This document shows, piece after piece, positions 16,738-24,732 of a stretch of 64,000 nucleotides of DNA. Source of the DNA: Sporolactobacillus laevolacticus DSM 442 (lineage in GTDB: Bacteria; Bacillota; Bacilli; Bacillales; Sporolactobacillaceae). The DNA lies in contig NZ_AWTC01000015.1 in NCBI RefSeq assembly GCF_000497245.1, forward strand, positions 1-64,000. The letters are read 5' to 3'. Each line of letters begins with the position of its first letter. Position 1 is the first letter of the stretch. Both the position numbers and the translations under genes were made by a program. The notes under the pieces were generated by a model. The model searched no databases. It saw nothing but the letters and a program-made list of their open reading frames with translations, and was not told where the DNA came from.

Positions 16738-16819
16738 TTCTCATTCTCCCTTTATTTTTTTATATTTAGTCAATTTTTATTTACCTGCTGATTTTCGCTC
16801 CATGCGCTCGCATCAACAG

Positions 16820-16912
16820 GTACGGCCGCGGGCGATCCGCGAGCCTCCTCGCTCGGGTACCTCACTGCGGGGTCTCGCCTGGCTCGCTGGTCCCGCAGGA
16901 GTCTCGCACCTT
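16820..16912. repeat. Structured interspersed repeat (Bacillaceae-type, CCCGCAGGAGTCTCGC family)
   Basis: A GC-rich block in an AT-rich gap. It contains CCGCGGGCGATCCGCGAG, a small GCGAG-CCTC-CTCGC hairpin, and CTGCGGG ... CCCGCAG closing a second hairpin, ending GGAGTCTCGC. From memory this composition belongs to a repeat family scattered through Bacillaceae intergenic regions. Shorter relatives are at 95-172 and 308-384. Here it separates sorD from sorE. Confidence 0.7.
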
Positions 16913-16974
16913 ACACTCCATTCAGCAGAATACAAAATCAACACTGAGATTAAACATAGCCAATATCTATTAGA

Positions 16975-17805
16975 TTATTTAAGAATACCTAACCAGTAGC
17001 CAAGAATCCCTACACCAAACAGGGCAAAGATTAGCAAAATCGGGCTTGCCTTCTTCTTCAGCAAATACATCATCAAGAGTGTCAACCCAAGGGCAAGAAG
17101 TCCGGGACAAAGTTGGTCGAGTATTCCCTGGACGGTCATCGTCGATTTTACGCCAGCTTGATTTGTTGTCTGCGAGATGACAATCGGTACATTGATTTTC
17201 GTCCATTTCGTCACGAGCACGCCCATAACAAAGAGTCCGAGAATACTTGCGCCTTCTGTTAATCTCGTTAGCGTGTTCGTAGCCATGTCCTTTACAATGC
17301 CCATTCCCGCTCTGTATCCATAAGTAAGTCCATACCACTTAAGTGCCAAGCGAACGGCATTAAAGCTGAAAAAGAACAACAATGGTCCTAAGATGTTTCC
17401 ATTTAGTGCGAAGGAAGCACCAAGTGCTGCGGTTATCGGCCGGAGTGTTCCCCAGATCAGCGGATCACCAACACCTGCGAGCGGTCCCATCAGTCCGACC
17501 TTCAAACTGTTAATTGCGCCATCGTCAATCGCTTCTCCATCTGATCTCGCTTCTTCCATTGCTGCCGTCACACCGACAACAGGTCCGCAAACGGCAGGTG
17601 TTGTGTTGAAGAAGGCCAAATGACGTTTTAACGCAAGCTTTCGTTCTTCTTCCGTTTTATAGAACTTTTTAATTGCCGGAATCATGTCGAAGCAAAAGCC
17701 TAGCGCATGAATACGTTCATAGTTAAAGGATGCCTGCTGAAAATTTGAACGGACGAACATATTAAACAGATCTTTTTTGCTTAATTTTTTTAGTGTTTCG
17801 CTCAT
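16975..17805 (-). CDS. sorD: Sorbose PTS component IID (mannose family)
   Basis: A 276-residue membrane subunit of a mannose-family PTS permease; IID and IIC together form the translocating channel. The N-terminus (LSKKDLFNMFVRSNFQQASFNYERIHALGFCFDMIP) and GLMGPLAGVGDPLIWGTLRPI are diagnostic of IID, followed by C-terminal membrane helices. Length fits. It starts 12 bases after the IIC stop with AGGGGGAG upstream. The name follows Lactobacillus casei usage (sorA-D for IIA-IID); in Klebsiella the letters differ. Sugar specificity comes from the surrounding sor genes, not from this protein alone. Confidence 0.87.
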   Translation of the reverse strand: MSETLKKLSKKDLFNMFVRSNFQQASFNYERIHALGFCFDMIPAIKKFYKTEEERKLALKRHLAFFNTTPAVCGPVVGVTAAMEEARSDGEAIDDGAINSLKVGLMGPLAGVGDPLIWGTLRPITAALGASFALNGNILGPLLFFFSFNAVRLALKWYGLTYGYRAGMGIVKDMATNTLTRLTEGASILGLFVMGVLVTKWTKINVPIVISQTTNQAGVKSTMTVQGILDQLCPGLLALGLTLLMMYLLKKKASPILLIFALFGVGILGYWLGILK

Positions 17806-17817
17806 CGCCTTCTCCCC

Positions 17818-18624
17818 CTAATCCTCTAACATGTCATCAGCAAGCGGTGCTGAAGGTCCTGCTGTCGTTACTGATTGGTTTTTCTCGTGATATTTCGGAT
17901 TGAGCTGTAAGTAGACAAAAGCGATGATCAAACCCACAGCGCCAAAGCTTAGCAAGCTTAAATTTAAGTAGGATGCCAAAATAAATCCAAGGAAGAAGAA
18001 AGGCATCAAATATTTTGCGCCCATCATGTTGAGCACCATCGCATAACCAACAGCCACGATAAATCCGCCGGCCACATTCAGCCCTCCGGTAACTACACTA
18101 GGAATCGAGTTAAGCAGATGCTGTACACTTCCGGCATTCATAAATACAGATACAAGCAATGCCGGAATGGCTACGCGTAATGCTTGAACAACGAGTGCGG
18201 AAAGGTGCAAAAAATCAAGTAATCTAAAATTCACCTTCTCTGCGGCGCGGTCAGCAGCATGCTGAAAGAACACGGTGATTGTCCGAGCAAACACAGTCAA
18301 TACTTGCCCCGCTGCCGCTACCGGAAGAGCAATCGCAATGCCCGCTTGAATACTTTGGTGACCGACGATGACAAGAATCGCCGATATAATGCTTGCTAAA
18401 GCCGAGTCCGGTGATTGAGCAGCTCCAATATTCATCCATCCAAGCGCAATGAGCTCCAACGTTCCGCCAAGGATAATTCCCGTCTGAATATCGCCAAGGA
18501 TTAAGCCGATAACCGTACAAGCAATCAACGGCCGATGTGTTTGAAACTCATCCAGCACGCTGCCCATACCAGCAATACAGGAGAAAATAAAGATGAGTAT
18601 GACTTGATAGAATTGAATTTCCAT
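17818..18624 (-). CDS. sorC: Sorbose PTS component IIC (mannose family)
   Basis: A 268-residue hydrophobic permease subunit with about seven membrane segments. It opens MEIQFYQVILIFIFSCIAGMGSVLDEFQ and has the family motif GGTLELIALGWMNIGAAQSPDSALASIISAILV, the substrate-handling core of mannose-class IIC. It lies between IIB and IID with 14- and 12-base gaps and a good AGGGGGCGAG ribosome site, so it is translated as part of one operon. It would import L-sorbose with phosphorylation at C1 together with IIA, IIB and IID. Confidence 0.87.
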   Translation of the reverse strand: MEIQFYQVILIFIFSCIAGMGSVLDEFQTHRPLIACTVIGLILGDIQTGIILGGTLELIALGWMNIGAAQSPDSALASIISAILVIVGHQSIQAGIAIALPVAAAGQVLTVFARTITVFFQHAADRAAEKVNFRLLDFLHLSALVVQALRVAIPALLVSVFMNAGSVQHLLNSIPSVVTGGLNVAGGFIVAVGYAMVLNMMGAKYLMPFFFLGFILASYLNLSLLSFGAVGLIIAFVYLQLNPKYHEKNQSVTTAGPSAPLADDMLED

Positions 18625-18638
18625 AGTCTCGCCCCCTT

Positions 18639-19133
18639 TTATTGTGCTGAAGATAATCCTTCAATCTTTTTCATGATGTCCACAGGTGTGTCACTATCAA
18701 CAACACGTAATTCAAGTTTGACGCCGTGTTCATTCAGTTTTCGAAAAGCTTCAATATCTTCCGGACCCACTGATACCGCCTTCGTAATTTGTGTCTTGCC
18801 TTCTCGATACGCCATGCCCCCAATGTTCAACGTTTTAATCGGGACATTCTGTTCGACCATTCTCAGCACATCTGTGGGATTCACAAATAAATAGAAAACG
18901 GTTTCATTTTCGTATACAGGATTAAAATAAACTTTGACTGCTTTATCAACCTCACATATGTTCACCTTAGTTCCAGGTGGTGCGGCTTGTTTCAGCAGCG
19001 TTTTGCGAATCTCATCATGTGCGACTTCATCGCTACAGATGATAATTCTTTTTGCGTTCGCTTTTTTCACCCATACTGTGGTTACCTGGCCATGGATTAA
19101 ACGATCGTCAATTCTTGCAAAGTTTATGATCAT
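18639..19133 (-). CDS. sorB: Sorbose PTS component IIB (mannose family)
   Basis: A 164-residue cytosolic phosphotransfer domain. The phosphorylated residue is His14 in the hallmark RIDDRLIHGQV motif; length and the C-terminal helix match stand-alone mannose-class IIB. It passes phosphate from IIA to the incoming sugar. The start ATG overlaps the IIA stop in ATGA, a translational coupling arrangement, and GGGGGAG lies just upstream. Confidence 0.9.
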   Translation of the reverse strand: MIINFARIDDRLIHGQVTTVWVKKANAKRIIICSDEVAHDEIRKTLLKQAAPPGTKVNICEVDKAVKVYFNPVYENETVFYLFVNPTDVLRMVEQNVPIKTLNIGGMAYREGKTQITKAVSVGPEDIEAFRKLNEHGVKLELRVVDSDTPVDIMKKIEGLSSAQ

Positions 19134-19549
19134 AGCTGCTCCCCCTCTTCCTGATTAGTTAAAACATCTTTGAGCACTTTGAATGTATCCGGAGCAACGC
19201 TTCTGAGCCAGTCAATGATTTCATCCAGTGTTTTGATTTGTTGATTTGAAACTGCCTCAAGACATAATGGAAGATTTACTCCACTAATCACTTCAATACC
19301 AGGATTAGTCATTGCGTAGGCGGCAGATGCATTGTAAGGGCTTCCACAAAAGATATCTGTAAAAATAAGTACATCTTTTAAATGATTGCCTTCAATGGTA
19401 TCTGTTAATTTCTTTTTAATATCTTCCACATTCTCTCCTTGAACAAATCGGACGGGATAGAATGCTTTTGCTTCTCCAAAAATCATTTCTACCGACCTTT
19501 TTAATGATTCCGCTAAGTCTCCATGAGCACATACGACAATTGAAAACAT
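19130..19549 (-). CDS. sorA: Sorbose PTS component IIA (mannose family)
   Basis: A 139-residue cytosolic phosphocarrier. The start at 19549 (MFSIVVCAHGDLAESL) is chosen over a frame that runs 32 codons further, because it places the phosphorylated His9 at the usual distance from the N-terminus and has GAGGAAGTG upstream. Mannose-class IIA features include FTDIFCGSPYNASA, matching the region that contacts IIB. It follows sorF by 37 bases and overlaps sorB by 4. Confidence 0.87.
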   Translation of the reverse strand: MFSIVVCAHGDLAESLKRSVEMIFGEAKAFYPVRFVQGENVEDIKKKLTDTIEGNHLKDVLIFTDIFCGSPYNASAAYAMTNPGIEVISGVNLPLCLEAVSNQQIKTLDEIIDWLRSVAPDTFKVLKDVLTNQEEGEQL

Positions 19550-19586
19550 TGCAATCACTTCCTCTTTTTGTTTCAGAATTAGCGCG

Positions 19587-20402
19587 TTACCCTCTTGTTT
19601 TTCCGCCGGCAATATTATAAGTCGTCCCGGTAATGTAGCTTGCACGATCTGAACTCAGAAACACAACAAGATCGGCAACTTCAGATAATTTTCCATCTCT
19701 CTTGAGCGGAATGGATTTATTCGTATAGCCTTGGCGAAGCTGTTGAACGGTTATACCGCGTGTATACGCCAATGCTTCTTCATAAGCCGGTGTGCGAAGA
19801 CCTGTTTTTTCAAGAATACCCGGCGCTAATCCCACTACTCGGACATTATATTTGCCCAGCTCTTTCGCCCATGAACGTGTAAAGCTATAAATAGCAGCTT
19901 TTGTCGCCGCATAAGCGCTTTGACCTTCCGAGCCCTCTAAACCGCTTTCAGAAACCATGTTGACAATAACACCTTTCCCAGCTTTGACCATCTCCCTGCC
20001 TGCCGCTTGTGAGCAGAGAAAGACACCTTTTTGGTTAATGTTAACCATTTTTTCAAAGATCGCATCGTTCAATTCAAATTGACTCTCATCTTGTTTTGGG
20101 TCAACCAATAACCGCGGTATATTAATTCCGGCGTTATTGACAAGGACATCAATTTTGCCGTACTTCTTTTTTGCTTCATTTACAATATTTTCAACACTCG
20201 ACCGTTCAGTAACATTAGTTCGTACAAACAGCAGTTGATCATCATTAGCTTTGTCATACAATTCCTGCTGCGGTTCCTGCAAATCTGCGAGTACTACATT
20301 GGCGTTGTTTTCTAGCAATGCTTCGACCACCGCTTTTCCGATCCCTGAAGAACCCCCCGTTACAATAACTGTTCGACCTTCAAGCTCAAGCCATTCACTC
20401 AT
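19587..20402 (-). CDS. sorF: Sorbitol-6-phosphate 2-dehydrogenase (SDR)
   Basis: A 271-residue short-chain dehydrogenase. It would oxidise D-glucitol-6-phosphate made by SorE to D-fructose-6-phosphate with NAD. The cofactor motif is TGGSSGIGKA near residue 16, the NNAGIN motif is mid-protein, and the catalytic Ser-Tyr-Lys appear as MVSESGLEG and SAYAATKAA. The active-site insert LEGSEGQSAYA is typical of this sorbitol-6-phosphate group. AGGAGG precedes the start. It is the first gene of the operon behind a TTGACA-16-TATACT promoter. The symbol follows Lactobacillus casei; the Klebsiella equivalent is named sorD. Confidence 0.86.
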   Translation of the reverse strand: MSEWLELEGRTVIVTGGSSGIGKAVVEALLENNANVVLADLQEPQQELYDKANDDQLLFVRTNVTERSSVENIVNEAKKKYGKIDVLVNNAGINIPRLLVDPKQDESQFELNDAIFEKMVNINQKGVFLCSQAAGREMVKAGKGVIVNMVSESGLEGSEGQSAYAATKAAIYSFTRSWAKELGKYNVRVVGLAPGILEKTGLRTPAYEEALAYTRGITVQQLRQGYTNKSIPLKRDGKLSEVADLVVFLSSDRASYITGTTYNIAGGKTRG

Positions 20403-20452
20403 GTTTAAAACCTCCTGTAAATAATTCGTTTAGAAAGAGAAGATGAATTGCA

Positions 20453-20484
20453 CATTTGTGATTACATTGATCATTTGTGATTAC
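20453..20484. promoter_or_regulatory. Direct-repeat operator, probable SorR site, downstream of the sor promoter
   Basis: CATTTGTGATTAC occurs at 20453-20465 and 20472-20484, 19 bases apart. It includes the 13-mer TTGATCATTTGTG (20467-20479) that recurs at 20630-20642 before sorR. The site covers the predicted start of transcription and early leader of sorF. Confidence 0.55.
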
Positions 20485-20490
20485 GTTTTC

Positions 20491-20518
20491 AGTATAAAAT
20501 AGATTTTTCCATTGTCAA
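20491..20518 (-). promoter_or_regulatory. SigA-type promoter of the sorFABCDE operon
   Basis: Minus strand: consensus TTGACA (20513-20518), 16-base spacer, TATACT (20491-20496), 89 bases from the sorF start. Confidence 0.75.
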
Positions 20519-20547
20519 TCAATAAAATGTGACAAAACAGTTAATGC

Positions 20548-20561
20548 GTTAAGCGCTTTCA
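20548..20561. promoter_or_regulatory. cre (CcpA site) between sorF and sorR
   Basis: GTTAAGCGCTTTCA, reverse complement TGAAAGCGCTTAAC, matches the cre consensus at 13 of 14 positions. It sits upstream of the sor -35 and just upstream of the sorR -35. Confidence 0.7.
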
Positions 20562-20568
20562 TATAAAT

Positions 20569-20597
20569 TTTACAAAATATTGAAAAAGGCATATAAT
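20569..20597 (+). promoter_or_regulatory. SigA-type promoter of sorR
   Basis: TTTACA (20569-20574), 17-base spacer, perfect TATAAT (20592-20597). Confidence 0.75.
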
Positions 20598-20610
20598 AAA
20601 CAAATGAAAG

Positions 20611-20645
20611 TTGCACATTATTTATCCTATTGATCATTTGTGCAA
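20611..20645. promoter_or_regulatory. Inverted-repeat operator before sorR, probable autoregulation site
   Basis: TTGCACA (20611-20617) and TGTGCAA (20639-20645) face each other across 21 bases, and the right half overlaps the shared 13-mer TTGATCATTTGTG. Position is just after the sorR -10. Confidence 0.5.
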
Positions 20646-20661
20646 AACATGAGGTGTTTCT

Positions 20662-21621
20662 ATGAACAATCAAGAGTTAAAGAAAAAATACATTCAAATT
20701 GCTCAATTGTACTATGAGCAAAACATGACTCAAAATGAAATTGCCCAGAAGACCGGCATTAATCGAACATCGATCAGCCGTATCCTTAAGAAAATTCGTG
20801 AAGACGGCATTGTCAAAATCACGATTAACTATGATCTGAAGGATCTTTCACTTGCTGAACAATTAGAGAAACGTTTTCATTTAAAAAAAGCAATTGTTGT
20901 TCCTGTTGAACAAGAACAGCCGGCACAGGTAAAACTAACGGCAATCGGCCAAGCTGCAGCACAATTTTTAAATACGATTCTTGAGGACAATGATGTGATT
21001 GGCTTCTCGTGGGGAAGCAGCCTGGAGTCGGTTGTTGAAGCACTTGAACCGACAGCGATCCGCAAAAATATATTTTGTGTGCCAATGGTCGGTGGACCGG
21101 CAGGGAAACTTGAGAGCCGTTACCATGTGAATACCATCTGTTTCCAGGCGGCCGAAAAACTTAAAGGAAGATCATTAATGATTGACGTGCCTGCCATTGT
21201 TGAAAAACCGTCAATGAAAGAGGATTTTACTCATACGTCGTACTTCAAAGAAATCGCAAATATGTGGAAGCACATTAGTGTTGCATTGTTTGGTATTGGC
21301 TCGATCAATAGTACCGGCCAGTCTACTTGGCATGCATTCTACAGCGAAAGTGCCGTTGAAAAATTTAAGGATGAAAAGGTTGCAGGGGATATTTGCTCTC
21401 GATTCTACGACATTAATGGCCAAACGGTCCGAACGCATCTAACCGACCGAACGCTCTCGGTACCGCTTGAACTTCTCAAAACAGCCCGTTATTCAATAGG
21501 CGTCGCAGAATCAAAAGAAAAATTACCAGGCATCCTTGGGGCATTAAATGGCGGTCATCTCAATACACTGATCACTACCGATGAAACCGCACTTGGTTTA
21601 TTAGCTACTGATCAAAGCTGA
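20662..21621 (+). CDS. sorR: Sorbose operon regulator, SorC/DeoR-like family
   Basis: A 319-residue transcription factor. The N-terminal helix-turn-helix is MTQNEIAQKTGINRTSISRILKKI (residues 24-47); the rest is the sugar-isomerase-like effector domain of the SorC family, with GFSWGSSLESV and VPMVGGPAGK forming the sugar-phosphate pocket. It is divergent from sorF across 259 bases that carry both promoters, a cre and repeated motifs. The L. casei homologue is reported as an activator; the operator position here would also suit repression. Its own strong terminator follows at 21641-21680. Confidence 0.87.
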   Translation: MNNQELKKKYIQIAQLYYEQNMTQNEIAQKTGINRTSISRILKKIREDGIVKITINYDLKDLSLAEQLEKRFHLKKAIVVPVEQEQPAQVKLTAIGQAAAQFLNTILEDNDVIGFSWGSSLESVVEALEPTAIRKNIFCVPMVGGPAGKLESRYHVNTICFQAAEKLKGRSLMIDVPAIVEKPSMKEDFTHTSYFKEIANMWKHISVALFGIGSINSTGQSTWHAFYSESAVEKFKDEKVAGDICSRFYDINGQTVRTHLTDRTLSVPLELLKTARYSIGVAESKEKLPGILGALNGGHLNTLITTDETALGLLATDQS

Positions 21622-21640
21622 GTATGCTTGCTTTTATCAA

Positions 21641-21680
21641 AAATACTGTGGTGACGCAATTGTCACCACAGTATTTTTTA
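21641..21680 (+). terminator. Terminator of sorR
   Basis: Perfect 15-bp arms AAATACTGTGGTGAC (21641-21655) and complement (21662-21676) with a short loop and T-run. Confidence 0.88.
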
Positions 21681-21886
21681 ATTACTTCCATGAACTTGTA
21701 CCAAAGTGGATAAGTGTTCACAAAATTGCCAGAAGTAAAGACTGATTTTTTTAAATCATTTTACCATTTTGTTAACTTATCCTGTATAGTAGGTATTAGA
21801 TACTATTTCATGTTTCCTATGCTCACTCATTCCAAGATAATGCCTCCAAGACTTTTACCTCAAACCAATCGAAAGGATGCTTTTCT

Positions 21887-22438
21887 ATGACTTATTCCCA
21901 GCACATGAAACCCGGCTTTCCAAATCAAGAGTTTGCTTTTGAACAATTACTGAAAAGATGTCAGCCGCTGATCCATTCATCTGTACAAAAATACATGATC
22001 GTGTTTCAGGAGCGGGTGACACAAGAACTGGTTCATGAATGCCGGAAGGCAATCTGGCTGGCGGATCAATCCTTTGACCCTGACGATGTATCGCCAGGCA
22101 AGAATCCTGATGACCTTTTTAATGCCTCTCTCCGTACTGCAATAAAAAAGCAGCTTGATCAATACGTCAAGAAAAAATCAGTTAAGCATTATCAACTAGT
22201 ACAAGAAACAAACCACGACTATAAGCTTCGCCAAGAACGAATTCCCCAAAAAGAACCTCTATTTCAACTATCATTTCCATCATTTACAGAAACTGAGTAC
22301 AATTTCTACCGAATGTATATGATTCATGGCTATTCGATCAGTCAAATTGCACGCAAGCATCGAGTAACCGCCCACACCGTGCACAACTGGAGAAGACAAA
22401 CCATGAAGACCTTAAGAAACCATTTTAGACAAAACTAG
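21887..22438 (+). CDS. Sigma-70-like RNA polymerase sigma factor (short, orphan)
   Basis: A 183-residue protein with the layout of a small sigma-70 relative. The N-terminal region-2-like part (FEQLLKRCQPLIHSSVQKYM ... LVHECRKAIWLA) has the acidic-aromatic pattern of polymerase-binding helices. The C-terminus carries a region-4-type helix-turn-helix (GYSISQIARKHRVTAHTVHNWRRQTMKTL). Length and form recall ComX/SigO-like or phage late factors rather than classic ECF. There is no anti-sigma gene beside it; neighbours are sorR and a chemoreceptor. The ribosome site GAAAGG is about 10 bases upstream. The targets are unknown. Confidence 0.65.
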   Translation: MTYSQHMKPGFPNQEFAFEQLLKRCQPLIHSSVQKYMIVFQERVTQELVHECRKAIWLADQSFDPDDVSPGKNPDDLFNASLRTAIKKQLDQYVKKKSVKHYQLVQETNHDYKLRQERIPQKEPLFQLSFPSFTETEYNFYRMYMIHGYSISQIARKHRVTAHTVHNWRRQTMKTLRNHFRQN

Positions 22439-22540
22439 TATTGGCCCTTATCTCCGATTAACTGGGTGTCTATTTCATAAATCCAAAACATCTTTATTTC
22501 CCCGGAAATCGTCATTTATCTACATGGAAAAGTATGAAAG

Positions 22541-22571
22541 AAAAAAAGCAGTCCCTAATAAAAGAGACTGC
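22541..22571 (-). terminator. Terminator of the chemoreceptor gene
   Basis: GCAGTC / GACTGC (22548-22553, 22566-22571) followed on the minus strand by TTTTTTTCTTT. Confidence 0.7.
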
Positions 22572-22591
22572 GTGTTCCGATCCTGTACTGA

Positions 22592-24601
22592 TTATTTTTT
22601 GTTGAGTGAAAAACGTGCTACAATCTGTCGGAGCTCATCTGCCAGTGTTGAGAGATTCGTCGCGTTATTTGCGATCTCTTCCATAGATGCCGATTGCTCT
22701 TCTGCTGCAGCAGAAACATTTTCCGTCAGTCCACTCGCATCCTCAGAAAGTTGGGCAATGTCGGCAATTCGTTTCACGATTTCTCCAGTCTCTCCGGATA
22801 TCGCCTCTACAGAACGTGTCACGTCATCGGTAGCATTTGAGACAGAAGCGACGGTATCTTCGATGTTATTAAAGGACTGTGTCGCTTCATCTGCAACCGC
22901 AATGCCTTTTTCCACCTGCTCTGCTCCGCTTTGCATCGATTGAACAAGTTCCTGGACTTTTTCTGAGATCGATTGTTCCACTTCAGAAATTTTTTTCGTA
23001 GACTCAGAGGACTGATTCGCCAATTTCTGTATCTCTTCTGCAACAACACTAAATCCTTTGCCATGTTCGCCGGCTCGAGCAGCCTCAATAGCAGCGTTCA
23101 GAGACAAAAGGTGCGTCTGAGAAGCAATGTCGTTGATCAGATTGTTGGTGTAATCAATCAATTTCATCTTCTCAATTAAATCATTAAGCGCAGTCATGAC
23201 GTTATTATTTGTCGAACGGATGATTTTAATCTGTTCAGCAACCTGGGTGAGCGATTGCTTGCCGCTATTAACTGTGCCTGTTGCTGCAATGGATTTATCA
23301 TGCAAGGTTGAAGCCTTTGTTGAGATGTTCTCAATTTCTTGGTAAATGGCGTCAACATTCTTCTTAGAAGCATCAACCTTCTGATTTTGATCTTGCGCAC
23401 CTGACGCAATTTCTTGAATAGAATGCGCCACTTCATCGGATGTTGCCTTATTTTCCTCAGTTGAAGCTGTCAATTCCTCGGATGAAGATGCAAGAGCCGT
23501 GGCTTTATCATCAACCTGATTGAGCACTTCACTTAATGAATCGATCATTTGATTAAACCCTTGTCCCAAATGCTTGAACTCTTCAAATCCATCTGTATGG
23601 GCGTATTCCGTTAAATTTTTCTCCGCAACTTTTCTAGCTACACTAATCAGATTCTTTATTGGACGGACAATCAGTACCACTGCAAATAGTGAAACGATGA
23701 CGGCAATTAAAGCGGTAATCCCACCAACTAAAAGGGAGCGAAACAGGATGCTGTTCGTGTTTGAAGAAACTTCATCTTTCATCAGGGAACCGATGATGAT
23801 CCAGCCGGTATCTTTATTTGTCATATAAATATCCCGCTTCGCATCCCCTTTATAAACGGTGTCAAAGGCACCTTGTCCACTTTTTCTCGTAACTTTAAAA
23901 AGCTTCGCATCAGGCACCATGGTACCTGGCTTCAGCTTTGGATGGGCAACAATGTAACCGTCTCTACTCAGAATAAAGGAATACCCTTTTTCACCGACTT
24001 TAACACCGTTCGAAATGGATTGAATGTCATCCAATTTCAAATCCATACCGACAACACCTTGCCCATCAGTTGTCGTTTCTGAAATGGATACCACATAGTC
24101 CTTAACTAACTCTGAACTATAGGGCTCATTCACAACAATATGATCGCGATTTGCCATTGCTGCTTTAAACCACGGCCGCTTAGAAGGGTTGTAACCCGCC
24201 GGTTTAATCAACGATTGCGGCGTATACACATAATACCCCTTCTTGTTTCCCACATAAACCTGTGCCAACCCATCATCCGATTGCTGCTGGGATAACAATG
24301 TATTTAAGATCTCGCGATTTTCACCGTTAGTCATATTTTCAGCCGATATATGGCTAGCCAAATAGTCCAATCGTGTTTTTTCTTTTGCAATAACCTGTGT
24401 TATGTTTTGGTTGAGTAATGTCACGCTCGTTTTCGCACTATTTTCCATCTGATCAGTGACCGCTTGTTTTGCGTTAAAAAATGAAGACACGCCAACAATA
24501 GCCGCCGGAAGAAGTGTGAAAAGCACAGCAGCGATAATCAACGATCTCTTTAAAGTTAGTTTAAAAAAATTAATCCGATAAGAAGCCTTCTTTTCTGACA
24601 T
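22592..24601 (-). CDS. Methyl-accepting chemotaxis protein (dCache sensor)
   Basis: A 669-residue membrane chemoreceptor. A transmembrane helix (about 15-40) is followed by an extracellular Cache domain (about 50-285; [12 protein letters not shown] and [18 protein letters not shown] match the ligand pocket of amino-acid-sensing Cache proteins), a second membrane helix, a HAMP segment and a long cytoplasmic coiled coil. The signalling tip [35 protein letters not shown] is intact for CheA/CheW contact. ATG at 24601 is used; an upstream TTG at 24613 is also possible because AGAAGGG lies between optimal positions for both. No other chemotaxis gene is nearby. Confidence 0.9.
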   Translation of the reverse strand: MSEKKASYRINFFKLTLKRSLIIAAVLFTLLPAAIVGVSSFFNAKQAVTDQMENSAKTSVTLLNQNITQVIAKEKTRLDYLASHISAENMTNGENREILNTLLSQQQSDDGLAQVYVGNKKGYYVYTPQSLIKPAGYNPSKRPWFKAAMANRDHIVVNEPYSSELVKDYVVSISETTTDGQGVVGMDLKLDDIQSISNGVKVGEKGYSFILSRDGYIVAHPKLKPGTMVPDAKLFKVTRKSGQGAFDTVYKGDAKRDIYMTNKDTGWIIIGSLMKDEVSSNTNSILFRSLLVGGITALIAVIVSLFAVVLIVRPIKNLISVARKVAEKNLTEYAHTDGFEEFKHLGQGFNQMIDSLSEVLNQVDDKATALASSSEELTASTEENKATSDEVAHSIQEIASGAQDQNQKVDASKKNVDAIYQEIENISTKASTLHDKSIAATGTVNSGKQSLTQVAEQIKIIRSTNNNVMTALNDLIEKMKLIDYTNNLINDIASQTHLLSLNAAIEAARAGEHGKGFSVVAEEIQKLANQSSESTKKISEVEQSISEKVQELVQSMQSGAEQVEKGIAVADEATQSFNNIEDTVASVSNATDDVTRSVEAISGETGEIVKRIADIAQLSEDASGLTENVSAAAEEQSASMEEIANNATNLSTLADELRQIVARFSLNKK

Positions 24602-24732
24602 TTTTCTACACAAATCCCTTCTTTTCTCTGTTATTTTTTATATCGGAAAAAAATAGAAAATTGTAAGCAAATTGCAAAAACAAACTGTGATCTATTTAAC
24701 ATTCACTATTTAATATTTCCAGCAAAGCATAG

